The notes under the pieces were generated by a model. The model was given only the letters and a program-made list of their open reading frames with translations. It had not been told where the DNA came from and did not search any database. Position numbers and translations under genes: made by a program. Below are positions 24,961 to 36,634 of a stretch of DNA of 64,000 nucleotides, in pieces; within the stretch, counting starts at the first letter, position 1; every line of letters begins with the position of its first letter. The stretch is from Pyricularia pennisetigena (Eukaryota; Ascomycota; Sordariomycetes; Magnaporthales; Pyriculariaceae): assembly GCF_004337985.1 (NCBI RefSeq), contig NW_021940923.1:1230398-1294397 (forward strand), read 5' to 3'.

Positions 24961-25149
24961 TTTATCACTTCCTATAACCTTTATCGACTCAATGATTCAA
25001 CGAAATGATTTTGCAACAACAATATATCATCTCTATTACCCGCTAGCAGACGGTTATCTGCCATTTTAACGTTCCATCAACTTTATACGTAATCCACCTT
25101 TCCCCGCGTTCAAAATTAAGCTTATTCTATCTCGTAACCTCCTCACATC

Positions 25150-26560
25150 GTTTATTCAATGTTTTACTGGTAGTAAAATAGGTTAGGCTTTTATAGTCCG
25201 CGAAAACTAGTATCTTGTATTTAATTCAGGATAATTGTGGTTTTTAGTTTTCGAATGTTCGGATAATAACCATTTGGTTTTTTATCGTGGATTCGTAATT
25301 AAGTCTTGGTTTATATAATATTTCTAAAAAAGGCGCAAAAGTGCAGGCGACCTTTTTTATTTCGTTAATTATATTATCCTACGTTTATATAACTGGATCC
25401 GTCGGTTTCGATTTCGAAAGGTTTGGTTGGATCTGGTATTTTGAAAATTGGTTTTCGTATTATTGCGTTTCGTAACTGTTCGAAAGCCTATTGTATTTAT
25501 TCCGTCCACTGGAGTTTTAAATTTTTTTGGTTATATTGGTTAATGGGGCGGCAATCGCGCCGTAACCTTCAATAAATTTCTTATAAAGATTTACAACTCT
25601 AAGGAATACCCGAATGTTTTCCACGTTTTATGATTGGGATTATTCCTATATTGTTTGAATTTTCCATTTTTCCATCCTAGTTTCTCCAGGGGCGATAATA
25701 TATCCTAAGAAATTAATTTGTTTGCTGTAAAAGTGCATTTTTCGAATTTCATTAAAAGTTTAGCGCTCTATAGCTTTTATAAAATTGTGTAAACGTATTT
25801 CTTATATTTTTCCAACGTTTTGGAAAAAATAAAAATATTATCCAGGTAAATAACCACAAAAATATTTAAATAGTTCCTAAAAACGTGGTTCATTATTGTT
25901 TGGAAGGTTGCGGGGGCGTTAATAAAGCCGAAAGGTATTACCAAGTATTCGTGATATTTTCGTTTAATGCGAAACGCTATTTTCCATTCCTCGCCTTTTT
26001 TTATACGGATTAGGTTATAAATTCTTTCAAGGTTTAATATTTTAAAGTATCATATTTGGCAAAATATATTTCGGAATTCTCCTATTAGTGGGAGCGGGTA
26101 GCAGTTTTTTATTATAATGTCGGTTAGCTGTTTATAATCCACGTATAATCGTAATTTTCCGTTTTTGTTTGGTACGAAAAGGATTGGGTATCCTGGTGGT
26201 AATGTCGATTATTTAATATAACCTTTTTAAGGTTTTTTGCGAAACATTCGTTTAAAACCTCGATTTACGTCGGATCTAGACCGTATATTTTATGGAATTT
26301 TAGCTAGGTTCCCTTTTATAATTATATTTTATAGTCGAACGGGTTATATTCGGGTAATCCGGTTTCGAACTTTTGCTTAAATAATCGTATATTAACCTGG
26401 TATTTTTTGGGATCTTGCCGTTCTTGCTTTATTTCTTTGCGGTTAATATTATGTAATTGGATTGGTTTTAAACTGTAAATAGTCGCTTTTTTGATATTAG
26501 CTCCGGGGTTGGTCGTCTTTCCTATAAATAAACCATTTATTTTATTTAACTTTTCCATAC
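25150..26560 (-). pseudogene. Gypsy reverse transcriptase, catalytic motif altered
   Basis: On the minus strand 26322-26558 gives FKQKFETGLPEYNPFDYKI, the segment just before Gypsy RT. Near 25890-25955 the frame reads HEYLVIPFGFINAPATFQ, a near-perfect RT block. At about 25830-25862 it reads FVVIYLDNIFIF, where the usual YLDD box has become YLDN (a G-to-A change on the coding strand). Stops and frame breaks separate the blocks, so no active enzyme is possible. Confidence 0.85.
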
Positions 26561-28044
26561 CCTATATTTCCTGTATAAACCCTGCGGTGCCGGAAATCGT
26601 TTAATAAATAGGTACTTTTCCCATTGAATGTGGCCAGTAATCCAATTTATCCAGGGGTTGCTTTTTTAAAACCAAGGAATTGCTAAAATAACACTTTTCT
26701 TCCTTATTTCCATAATATCCAAAATAATTCATTCTTTTCGTTTATAATTTCTCATCCAAAAGTATACGGTTTTTATTTCGATGATACCGTTACCGTATTA
26801 AACTGCTTTTCCTTTTATGGTTTATAGTCGATATAAGTTTTTTTTATTACCAAAATATCCGTCGTTTTATCACGATTTTTGGGAAAATGTAATTACTATA
26901 TATTCCGCTATTAAGGAGCGCTCGTATAGGTTTTCCATTAAATCGTACATTTAAAAATATATGTAGGTGTACCGCTTTCGTAATTTGCGTAACGTTAAGG
27001 GTTTTCTATTGCGTTTCTATTACTATCGTCCGGTACCCTATACCGTTTGGCCATTTTAATTTTTTAATTTGCTGGACTCGCGTCGTAAATCCTTATTATT
27101 CTTATCTCAGGGCCTATAACTATTCTTAACTTTAATTTAATTCAATGGGTGTCCTATTAGCGCGTGTATTTTTCGTACGTTCGTGGGTGTTTCGTTCTTT
27201 TTTACGCTGGGGTTCCATACAATTTCGGTTATTGGTACGGGTCCTGGTTATCGCGATTTTATTTCGTATTATACTTATATTTTAGTTTATGTATATATTA
27301 TTTATATTTCGGGTGCAATCGTATTATGGGAATTGTTTTTAGTTAGAATATATTATAAGGTTATTGTTATAAAAGGTAAAAATTACCGCTGGTTCGGGAT
27401 TAAATCTTATTTTAATTTCCCAATTAGGTAGGTTAATGGTAATATATATTTTATGGATACCTATTATTTTGCGTCGTCGTGGAAAGAAATAGTGGATTAT
27501 TTTCCTGCTGAAATGTAATTCGCAATTGTTTCGAAAGCATTTTACCCAAAAGATCTTTATATATTTGGGATATTTGGTGTTCAAAATCGGGTTGTTTCCG
27601 AAGATTGTATTAATTGGTTTTATAGGGTTTTTTATTTGTATTTGAAATCATATTCTGGGGAATTGTATAAATTCGTCGTTTTGGTATAAGTCGGTGGGTT
27701 GTTCTTCCTACATAAGGGTTATTTTCCTTTGCTGCATTTTATAGGTTTAAAGGTATAACCTTTTTTCGCTGGATTTGTTTTTGAATTTATTACTAGATTT
27801 GTTTGCTAGGGTTTATTAAATCATTCGGATATGGTGGGTTTATCCTAATTATTCTGGGTTTAACTTTTTAAAGGTATTGAGATCCGTAAATCTGGGTAAT
27901 CTGGCGTTCTGTTTATATAGTTTTACGGGTGGTTGGGTCCCAATAAATACGCGGTTTTTTACTATTAGGGTCCGGGTACCTTTGTGCTTTTGCGGGTGTT
28001 ATCCTGCGTCTATTTTCGAGTTCTTATAAGTTATATAATTGTTA

Positions 28045-28321
28045 TTATAATATATAGTCTAACTTATTAGTTCGCGCTAGTCCAAAACGCTTTTTATTGG
28101 TAATTAATTCCGTTAAATCCTCGTGGTCTCTCTGGTTTGGAAGGGGAACCGGGTGTTTTACTCTGACTTTTGAGGCAATTCCGGGCGATATACCCTGTTT
28201 TGTCGCACCTAGAACATTTACCGCTTTTGGGGTCCTCGCGGGGCTTTTTGTGTTGGGTGGCACTAAGGTCCATAGGGCCGCTATGGGTGCCATACGCAAT
28301 ATTATAAATCGGGTTTGCCAT
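28045..28321 (-). pseudogene. Gypsy gag zinc-knuckle remnant
   Basis: The minus-strand frame contains CSRCDKTGYIARNC, a CX2CX4HX4C nucleocapsid knuckle in which the His is Tyr (CAY to TAY, a RIP-type change). Preceding GPMDLSA is also typical of fungal gag. Confidence 0.8.
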
Positions 28322-29292
28322 ATAACGAAGTTAGTGTTATCCGTTGTTTTTATGGTATGTCGGCTGGTATAGATATTTGCGTCCCGTATTGGTTTATCGT
28401 ATTAAAATAACGAATACTCTTTATTTTCCTTGTTTTTTTTGTCGGCGTTCGTAAATTTTATTATTCAATTTAATAGCAAATTCGACGTACTCGAGGAAAT
28501 CTTCGGGTTTATCGACCTTAACACTTTGTTTTTTATTTCAAATTTCCATTTTTAGTAAAATTATATATTTCAATTTTTTCGGTTATATCCAACCTGGTTA
28601 TCAGCCTTTTAAACTCGGTTACGTAGGCGGAAATTGATTTGGTTTATCGTAAATTGGCCAGGTTACGTTCAATTTATTGTTTTTTATCGGGTTCCTGGAA
28701 TAAGGAACGGAAAATACATTCGTATTTTGCAAAAATTAAAAAAATGTCGGTAATTTCCTAACGTCGTTTTTAAAGGGGTACGTCGAATTATTCCTGCAAC
28801 AGGGGTTCGAATTAGGATAAAATTCGTCCGCGGAAAACAAATGGCCGCGTATACCATTTTTTCTATTTCGCTGCGGAAAATCTTAAAATAAAATATTTCG
28901 TAAATATATATTTATACCAAATTTTTTTTAAATTGTCCGGATATACCGTCGACTATGGCCGGGGGGTTAAATTTAAATTTTTCGCGTTTATTAAAAAAGG
29001 TCGAAAAAATATTAGTACCAGTTTAAAAAGCCTATAATTTTTTTTAAAAATTGGGTTGCGCGGAACGTTTATTTATGGAATTCCTGGGTGGTTTGGACTA
29101 TTTATCTGCGTAATTGGTCTTTTTTATTATTGCTGTTACTATTATTTTTGGGTTGGGCAGGGGTTTTTTACGCCGTTTTGCTGGACGTGGTAAGAATATG
29201 GGGGGTATTGTTTTTAAAAGTGTGGGAAAATATATTATAGGATATAATTCGGTATGTTTTTAAACCAAAATATTAAATAAAAGCAATTAGAA

Positions 29293-29744
29293 TATTACGA
29301 TAAAAGTATCGGGTAACCTGTTTTTACGGTAAAATACAGTAAATTAAAGCAATTTAGCGCTGTTTTGGCTAACCTGGGGCTAATCGGGGGTTTTTAATAA
29401 CTGGGGTGAAATAATAATCATTTTCAAATATATATTAAAGTTAATTAGAATTTAATTGCTGTTAAAAAATCCTAAAATCGAATTTATTTATATAGTAATA
29501 AACGCGTTTTTATATAAATTATATTCCAAATATAATCCTTTTTAATCTATTTAATTTATAATTTCCAATCGAGGTGTTATAAATTATCCAAATCGCTGCC
29601 TAGTACTTACGTAATATTACGTAATTATATCCTTATATAATCCTATTTTCTGCTGGTCGGTGTTTCTTTTTTAATATATGTCGTTAAAAGGGGTGTAACC
29701 CCATTTAGTCGTCCTGGTACCGGCCCAGCTATTTAGTTGTAATA
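29293..29744 (-). repeat. Gypsy 5' LTR
   Basis: Direct repeat of 21546-21997 and of the same length. It is more AT-biased than its partner at many shared positions. Confidence 0.85.
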
Positions 29745-30885
29745 GCTGGGCTCCTTTTTTATTATTGCGTTAATTGGGTTATTAAATCCATTTATCCAAT
29801 AAATATTCTGCAACTTCCCTATTTTCGTACGATTCGCCTAACGATATCGTATTTACTATTAACCTTATTTTATCGTAATATTTAATTTTAGTAAATAATC
29901 GTACCGCAATTCGTAATTTGTATAAATAATAATTAGAATATATCGTTATTTTAACATATTTATAATGCAAATAATTGTTGTTAATGACTTGAACGTATGG
30001 TTTACCCCATTAAATGTATCGTATAGTTCGTTAATTAATAGGTTTTTTGTAACCCGTTTGCATTTGGTAGAAAACCAGTATACGATACTTCCCTGTAATT
30101 GAAACTGCTTTTTGCTATATATAATTCTTTTTCCCAATATTATTATATAACCTATTTATAAAATTGGGTTTTTATTGATAACGAACGATCCGTTTATCAA
30201 AATATATAATTTCGCACGTCTAGGTTTAACGGGTAGCTATATTAATTTTTTATTTAAGTTTTCTGTTTGCTACACTTAACATCTTTGAAACATATTATCG
30301 CCTAGGTAAGCGTTTAATTTTGTTACAGATTCTAAAATATAATTATTTAACATCTTTTTTTCTCATAATAGTTACGCTATTTGGCGGTTTTGATGCACAA
30401 AAACCTCAAACGTACCCGATTTGTTTGCAATTTGCAATAAATGATTAGCGAATTTGGCGTCAAAAAACCACGTTTCTTAATTAAAATATATAAACGATAT
30501 GGAGCTTGACTATTTCAATTATTGCGCGTAGTTCTCAATTACGTAAAACCCTCTTATTGTTTATCGAAGAATATTTTATATCAATAGAAGGCCAGGATAA
30601 CTGGACCAATACGATGTTATCCAAATTCCAAATTTTTGCAAAAAGTTTCACGATTTTAAAATACTTTTTGAATAACGATTAACACTATCGCGGGTTTTCA
30701 TTAATAATTCCAACGGTAATAAGATGGAAACAATTACGTATATTATATTTGCGTTAAGGATTATTAGAACGGCGTCTCCTAATTTCGCATAAAGATTTAA
30801 GAACAAGCTTAAAATTTCTGCAATCGGGACGGTATACCAATTTGAAAAACGCAATTCGTATTATATAAGCAAATTCGGATAAATA
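29745..30885 (-). mobile_element. retroelement remnant with RNase H-like segment
   Basis: Two minus-strand frames (30137-29946 and 29970-29782) together read STKCKRVTKNLLINELYDTF, then LRIAVRLFTKIKYYDKIRLI and AEYLLDKWI. The pattern matches the RNase H tail of fungal Copia-like pol proteins (SxKxxRVTRSxLxxExxA...). 30854-30648 may be upstream RT sequence, but this is weak. No LTR was found. Confidence 0.55.
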
Positions 30886-32724
30886 ACGTTGGGTACCCCC
30901 CAACCGCACCACAAAAATAACAACACTTCTATTTTTACTTTCGAACTTCCATTATAAATATCTCAAAGAAGTTTTCACTTTTGGATTTACTTTTTTCTAA
31001 TTTCTTTTGTTCATTTTCGAAGTGAAAGAATTTACCAAAAATCAGCGTATTTCCGCTTTTAACGACGTTAAAAATGGCGAATCAACGACAAAATCCTCCC
31101 GAAAATGGGGTAAACTTATAAATACCTTTCGAGGTCGTTTTAACGGCGCCCAATATAAAAAACAAACAAAGCAGTTATTCCAAAAGCTTTTACCGGAGCA
31201 GGAAAAGCATTTGACTAATTATATATTTGCCCAAACCGTTTTAGGCCTTCCACCAACGCATTAAAAATTACGGATTTTTGCAAAACGAGTTTTTTAGGCC
31301 GCCGGTAAAATATAAAGTTTTGTAAAACGTTGGATAACCCTTTTTTGGTTCGTTACTTAGTCGTTAAAACCCAAAAGCCCCGTCGAATAAAAAACGCCCG
31401 GGTTAATAGCGCTATTACGGAGATAATTAAAATTTGGTGGTTTTATATTATTAACCCCGTTATTAAAAGTAATAAACCGGAAAATCGGTGGAATGTAGAC
31501 GAAACCGGTGTAATGGAAAATAAAAGATTCAATGGTTTAATATTAGGTTTAAGCGGGATTCAGCCATTACAGCGAAATGAGCCCGGAATATGGGGTTGGA
31601 TGATTAAAATCGAATATATATAGGTTACGGGCGTTACCCTCTTTCCCCTAATTATATTTAAAGGGAAAAACGTATAATAATAACTCTTTCCAACGGATTT
31701 AAACCTTTTGGATAGTTGGTAATTTTATTAACCGAAAACGGGTGGACAAATAACGAAACGGTTATAAAATGGTTAAAAAAGGTGTTTATTCCGTATACCT
31801 AACCCAGTACCCCTGAAAAACGGTTATTGGTCTTAGACAGCCATAAATCACACGTTACGGACGAATTAATGCTTTTTTACCTCCAAAATAATATTTAACT
31901 TTTATATTTACCCTTTTATTCGTCACAGGTTTTTCAACCATTAGATTTGTCGGTTTTGGGCCGTTAAAAAAGGCTTATCAACGTTAATTTGGATTTCTTA
32001 GCCAATTTTGCTGCTCAACGGTTATTGGAAAGCGAAATTTCCTTTTTTGCGATTAAAAAACCAGATTCAAAACATTTATTAAAACAATTATCCAATTTGG
32101 TTGGCGTACGACGGGGTAATGGCCGGCCAATTTAAATAAACTGCTTTTAAGCGCTTTTTGATGGAAAAATAGCAACGCCAATATCGAAAAAAATAAAAAT
32201 AACGGTTTTTAAAGGGATAAAACACCGGAAAGTTTAACCTAAAAAATAAACGACCCGTTTTTATTTATTTGGAAACCCCTCAAACGACCTGAAACATTTG
32301 ATTTCAGTTATAAGAGATTTCCCGGTCCGAAAGAAATAACGCTATTTTACGGTTTTTGTTTGCTAAAGTCCAAAAAAGCTTCGAAATCAAGGATATTTTA
32401 TTGGTTGAAGCTTAGCAAAAAATCAATTCATTGGAAGCACAATTGGAGGTAATACGGCTGGTTAAAGAAACGAGGGTGATTGCGGATCCAAACGAGTTTT
32501 TAATTAATAAATAAAATATTACTGGATTGCAGGAAAATAATATAGAAAATTTGGAATTTTTAGCTGATGAAGAAAAGGTTAATAAACCGGAATAACCTGA
32601 GAACGATTGTATTTTTGTGCGTTGATAGTTTTATTTTTAAATCGATTTCCGAAACGCGAAATTTTGTTGTTAGATTTTTTGAGTTGCGGTTATTAGGGGG
32701 GTGCGTTTAGGGGGTACCCAACGT
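30886..32724 (+). mobile_element. Fot1/Pot2-like (pogo superfamily) DNA transposon
   Basis: The element is 1839 bp. It has terminal inverted repeats starting ACGTTGGGTACCCCCC and a TA dinucleotide on both sides (30884-30885 and 32725-32726), the expected target duplication. Its length is close to Pot2-class elements. It sits inside the retroelement remnant and is itself RIP-mutated. Confidence 0.85.
31007..32600 (+). pseudogene. broken Fot1-like DDE transposase
   Basis: The first block (31007-31263) shows the helix-turn-helix/CENP-B part: TKSSRKWGKLINTFRGRFNG and VLGLPPTH. The second block (31330-31623) has NRWNVDETGVME with the first catalytic Asp. Near 31823-31880 LLVLDSHKSHVTDEL holds the second Asp, where GHGSH is usual, and near 31932-31965 FQPLDLSVLG holds the third region. 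In-frame stops separate the blocks. Confidence 0.82.
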
Positions 32725-32726
32725 TA

Positions 32727-34058
32727 TATCGATTTTATTTAACGTTAAAATATTAAAAAGAATATTTTGTAGCGGTGATTCTAATCCCTTTTACACAGAC
32801 GGATTTTAGAATATATAAATTCTAATATTACGGAAAATGTACCGACCAAGAAATGGAAACTTTTACTACCCGAACCATTAATCATTTGGCCGAATTGTGT
32901 TTGCAAAAACCACATCTAGACTTCCACCCTATGATAAAATTAAACTACCCGGGAATGGACTTAATTTGATTCATTTTATAACGGCAACCGAATCCAAAAG
33001 AACGCAAACATATTCCCAATTGAAATTCAATTCCAATGGTTAATTTACATTCCATCGATCGTTTTATAAAAATACATCCTGTTGAAAATCAAAATACTTT
33101 TTATTTCAATTTCGTCATTTCTAATCTGTGGGTAATCATATTAATGGTTATATTAATACTTACATGAATTTATATATTAGTCCTTAACTATTTATCGCAA
33201 GTTTTGAAAACGATATTAATATTTTTAATTAATACGCTATTTATAAGCTAAATTCCTGGAATTCGCCCAAATTGCCCGCGATATCTTAACTACTTCTGCT
33301 ATTTCCATCTTTATTGAACGGTTATAAATATATTTACGTAATTCGATGGTTGTTATTTAATTCTCGCTAATTTTATAGGTAGTCCGGGACCGTGTTCTTA
33401 TTTATGTTTCGATTAAAAACAAATTACTGGTCTTCATTGGTATTAAAACTTTTATTGTATATATAAAACTTATATCCCCGGAAAATGAAACAGTTCGAAA
33501 TGACCGTTTTAAGGAGTTTGTTATATTTGTATACAATTTGGGGGAATTGAACGAAAATTTAAATACGGATAACGATAATCCTATTTTAATAACGGTCATT
33601 AATACCCCAATCCGGGGAAATATTAACCGCGTGCCCCGATTACCCGTTTTGAATTAAGAAATGTTTTAACCAAATAAATTGTTAGTTAAAAGCCCATTTA
33701 GGGCAGTGGATCCGGTGCGGGTAATACTTTGTATAAACGTAATATGAAAAACTCCCAATTATAAAATAAAGGTTTTATATATTTATCTTCCTTTTTATAT
33801 TTTGTTTGCAATTGGAAATCTATATTATATTTGATTTAAAATTTGTAAGTATATATTATTACTTTATTTATAATCGTAAGTTTTCATTTTTTATCTTTAA
33901 GTGTAAAATATACTTTATTCATAATTGTGATTTTACGTATAATTCCAAAAAATTATAAGAATAAATATGCAAAATTTGTAATTTTACGGGTTCTCCCACC
34001 GGGGCCCGCGGGTTACCCAAAAACCCGAGTACGGTTTTGGGCCGGGCCGGGCCGGCCC
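32727..34058. other. AT-rich degraded DNA, nothing identified
   Basis: This is strongly AT-rich, probably RIP-mutated old repeat sequence. A 65-codon minus-strand frame at 33402-33599 has no recognisable domain. A short GC-rich patch with CGGGTT-like units begins near 33988 just before the poly-C run. Confidence 0.4.
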
Positions 34059-34103
34059 CCCCCCCCCCCCCCCCCCCCNNGGGGGGGGGGGGGGGGGGGG
34101 GGG
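34059..34103. other. poly-C / gap / poly-G junction
   Basis: A run of about 22 C reaches the gap nn (34079-34080) and continues as a run of about 23 G. Complementary homopolymers facing a gap are characteristic of an assembly or sequencing artefact, so continuity between the AT-rich block and the island to the right is uncertain. Confidence 0.8.
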
Positions 34104-34138
34104 CGGTTTGGAATGCCTTACCCGATTACCTACACAGA

Positions 34139-34149
34139 CACACACACAC

Positions 34150-34180
<31 letters not shown>

Positions 34181-34182
34181 AT
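34139..34182 (+). repeat. (CA)n-(TA)n microsatellite
   Basis: A CA dinucleotide run followed by a TA run, just right of the poly-G gap. Confidence 0.85.
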
Positions 34183-35657
34183 GTATTTGAAACTGTATTC
34201 TAGCAACTGCGTACCGGCAGTTGGCACCGTCAATTATTCCCATACACTAATACTATTTCTACACTTCAATGCCTCTCATCTGGGGACAGTACTTGGGCTT
34301 GGGCGTAAAGGGCAGCCAGCCTAGGAACTAATCAACCAGCTTGGTACAATAACGGAGTCATACTGCCATAGTTTGCGTTGGTTAAGCGGTGTAGCGACGG
34401 GCCTTACAATGTGAAAGCAAAAGCAAGGGCTCGCCCATTCAATCAATGCAAATGCTCACCGCCAGTGCTGCAGCGGCTGAAAACTATATGCATGTCCAAG
34501 TGCGTCGATTGCGCCTGCAGCTGTTGTGCGTCATATTATTCATGCGAATCTTATGCGAGATGTCCACTCCGAAAAAGATTGCCTTAAGTTCTGCTTTTTG
34601 TAACGCTTGTTTGCGATGGTTGGGCTAGCCTGGACAAGCTGCAAAAGATCTGAGGTTCGTTAGTGGTTGTCCCCGCCTTGGTTTACATCTATTGAAAGTG
34701 GCTGAGCGATAATATGAAAGCGGAAGAAATATTAAAAGGAAATCTTGTAGCAGTAAAGTGAGGAAAGGGGCTTCTGTTTTTACAGTTTATATATGTTTGT
34801 GTTTTTAATTGTGCGGTCAGGCTTATTATTGCCGGCAGTATAAACAAACGAACTTTACCTGGAAGCACATTGGCATCCCTATTGGAACTCTGGGTCTAGA
34901 TACTTCTTCATGCAAAGCCCACTTTCTGGGAGTCATTTCTTACGATATAAATAAGTGGTAGGTTTATGATGGAAGCCTTGGGGCAGGTTTGTTGTAAATA
35001 AGCTGGGGAGACTGGCTTTCTTTTCCCTTTTTCTTTTCCCTTTTTCTTTTCCCTTTTCTCATTTTTCATTCCTTTTATTTTGCCTTCTTTTCCCGTTTCT
35101 TTTCTCCCGCTTTTCATTTTCTTTTCACAAAACACCAACTAAATATGCAGCTCGACCAAGTCTGTAAATTAAACAAACCCCAACTTTCGTTTCGGGCCGT
35201 GATTGAAGGTGCGTTCGGTACCGCTTGGACTAGGATATAACGTGTTAAACATTGCTCTTAACACATGTTTAAAAAAGCGGTGACAGGAGACCTTGTGGAT
35301 GCCAAGCTTGAGCAGGACAGAATGACCATAGCTGGCTGATTTGTGAGGTTGTATCGCATATATGTCTCCGGAGATATGCCCGGACCAATAATAATCCAGG
35401 CTCGAAAATGTGCTGTGGTACTGGTAACACTTGGTCTAAGAACGGACTATCTATACCCATGAATAATACAAAATACCCCGTCTTCTTTAAAATGGCGGTG
35501 AATATTATAATTTATAAAAGGTAGTCTAACCTCTGGTTGGAAAGCACTTATCCAGGACTTTAGCACCATTATCTTTTCTTACTATAACACTTGCAAAAGT
35601 CAGTTAGCTGCTTCGCTAGCATATTCAGCCCATTCTCAACCTCTTAATCACCTCAAG
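34183..35657. other. island spacer, no gene recognised
   Basis: Base composition returns to near normal. I see no convincing coding region; a Cys-rich 69-codon frame at 34378 is probably chance. A pyrimidine-rich repeat of TTTTCCCTTTTTC type lies at 35019-35060. The last ~150 bp, with CT-rich tracts, are the likely promoter and leader of the next gene. Confidence 0.5.
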
Positions 35658-36200
35658 ATGGAAACGCAGGCAATTAGAAACGTAAGATGCCTGCTTTCCA
35701 GGAAGAAGACAAAAAGCAATTCCAAGTACTAACCTAAATCAACTCAGCATGCCGCCTCATTGATCGCCGAGGCGGTCGAGAAAAAGGGCCTCCAAACGTT
35801 CGTCACCGAGGCGGCCAACAAGGGCGCCCACGCCACCGGCGATGCCGCCGACAAAGTCGCCAAACTGACTGGCGAAAGCAAGGTCTGGCTTGACACAACC
35901 CACCGAACGGTCGAAGGCCACACTAGCAGTTGCAAACTCTATTTCAACGACAGCCTAGTCTGGGAGCCGGGCTCCTGCCACGACAACACGGTCAAAATCC
36001 AATCCGCACTGCGCGAAGCCGATCCGCGATTCGAACTGCGGATGGAGAAAAAGAAAGAAAACACCGTCGAGGGCCACACCCGCACCATGAATATAAAGTA
36101 TCGAGGCGAAACCCTTCTCAAAGGGCATTCTTGTCACGATAACATGGAGGGTATGGCCACTGTTATCAACACCATTTGGAAAACTAACCCTGCTGAGTGA
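35658..36200 (+). CDS. unrecognised 158-aa protein with two internal repeats
   Basis: I do not recognise this protein. A 24-nt first exon (35658-35681, METQAIRN) is spliced by a 66-nt intron (35682-35747, GTAAGA, branch ACTAAC, acceptor CTCAG) to exon 2 (35748-36200). The frame is open throughout and the codon use looks normal. Residues 12-50 form an Ala/Lys/Glu-rich amphipathic helix region. Two diverged copies of a ~50-residue unit follow, about residues 53-101 and 104-156. Each contains TVEGHT, a beta-like stretch (CKLYFNDSLVW / MNIKYRGETLL), then GSCHDN or HSCHDN, then a short helix. Cys85 and Cys137 occupy the same repeat position; Cys70 has no counterpart. No signal peptide or membrane segment is visible. 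It is the only intact gene in an island surrounded by mutated repeats, which fits a lineage-specific accessory gene. A leaderless effector role is only speculation. Confidence 0.75.
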
Positions 36201-36634
36201 GCCGGAACTGCTCTTGGTTGGCATACCGTGTAGGAGGCGCGCAGGATTTGTAAAAGGGCGGCTATGCTGGATTGCAAAAGCAGGAAAAGCGGGTGCTGGC
36301 CGCTTGAACGTGCTTTCGACAAACACAGTTAGTTACCGGTTAGGGTGCGCGCTAGGTATTTGAAACTAGGGTCGAAACAAATTGCAGAAAAGATTAATTC
36401 ATACATTTTTACCGAGGCTGGTTTTCATGGTAGGAGCAGTTTTAACGTTTTGCCTATATTGTGGTTTATTAGGGCGAATTTGTTTGCGGGGAAATCGTGG
36501 ATAGCGTATATAAATACCTAGTCAAAGCTATAACTGGCAAATAACCGTCTGCCTAACAAGATTAAAATATTTTTATATTATTCTTTCCCTCACAAGCTGT
36601 TAGTCTGGGAAAATGTTCCCGCCAATTAGCAACT
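36201..36634. other. spacer with no gene seen
   Basis: This is the 3' flank of the 158-aa gene followed by a mildly AT-rich stretch. I see no coding evidence. Confidence 0.4.

Larger units (their letters stand above)
21546..29744 (-). mobile_element. full-length RIP-mutated Gypsy (Ty3) LTR retrotransposon
   Basis: Direct ~452-bp LTRs lie at 21546-21997 and 29293-29744. The LTR ends are TGTTACGA and TCGTAATA, an imperfect inverted pair explained by one C-to-T change. A purine-rich tract (GGAAAGGGGACC) precedes the 3' LTR on the minus strand. Internal order on the minus strand is gag zinc knuckle (about 28.2 kb), then reverse transcriptase (about 25.1-26.5 kb), then presumed integrase (about 22.9-24.4 kb). 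That is Gypsy order. All frames are broken. Flanking pentamers are GTTAG (left) and GCTGG (right), which differ only by transitions and may be a mutated target duplication. The LTR pair differs largely by transitions. Confidence 0.85.

Noticed and set aside
17430..34058. mitochondrial DNA insertion (because of AT-richness)
   Set aside because: The block consists of LTR elements, a DNA transposon and transition-mutated repeats, which explain the composition without mtDNA.
34378..34587. Cys-rich 69-codon frame resembling a small secreted protein
   Set aside because: No signal peptide, no flanking gene structure, and overlapping alternative frames; likely chance.
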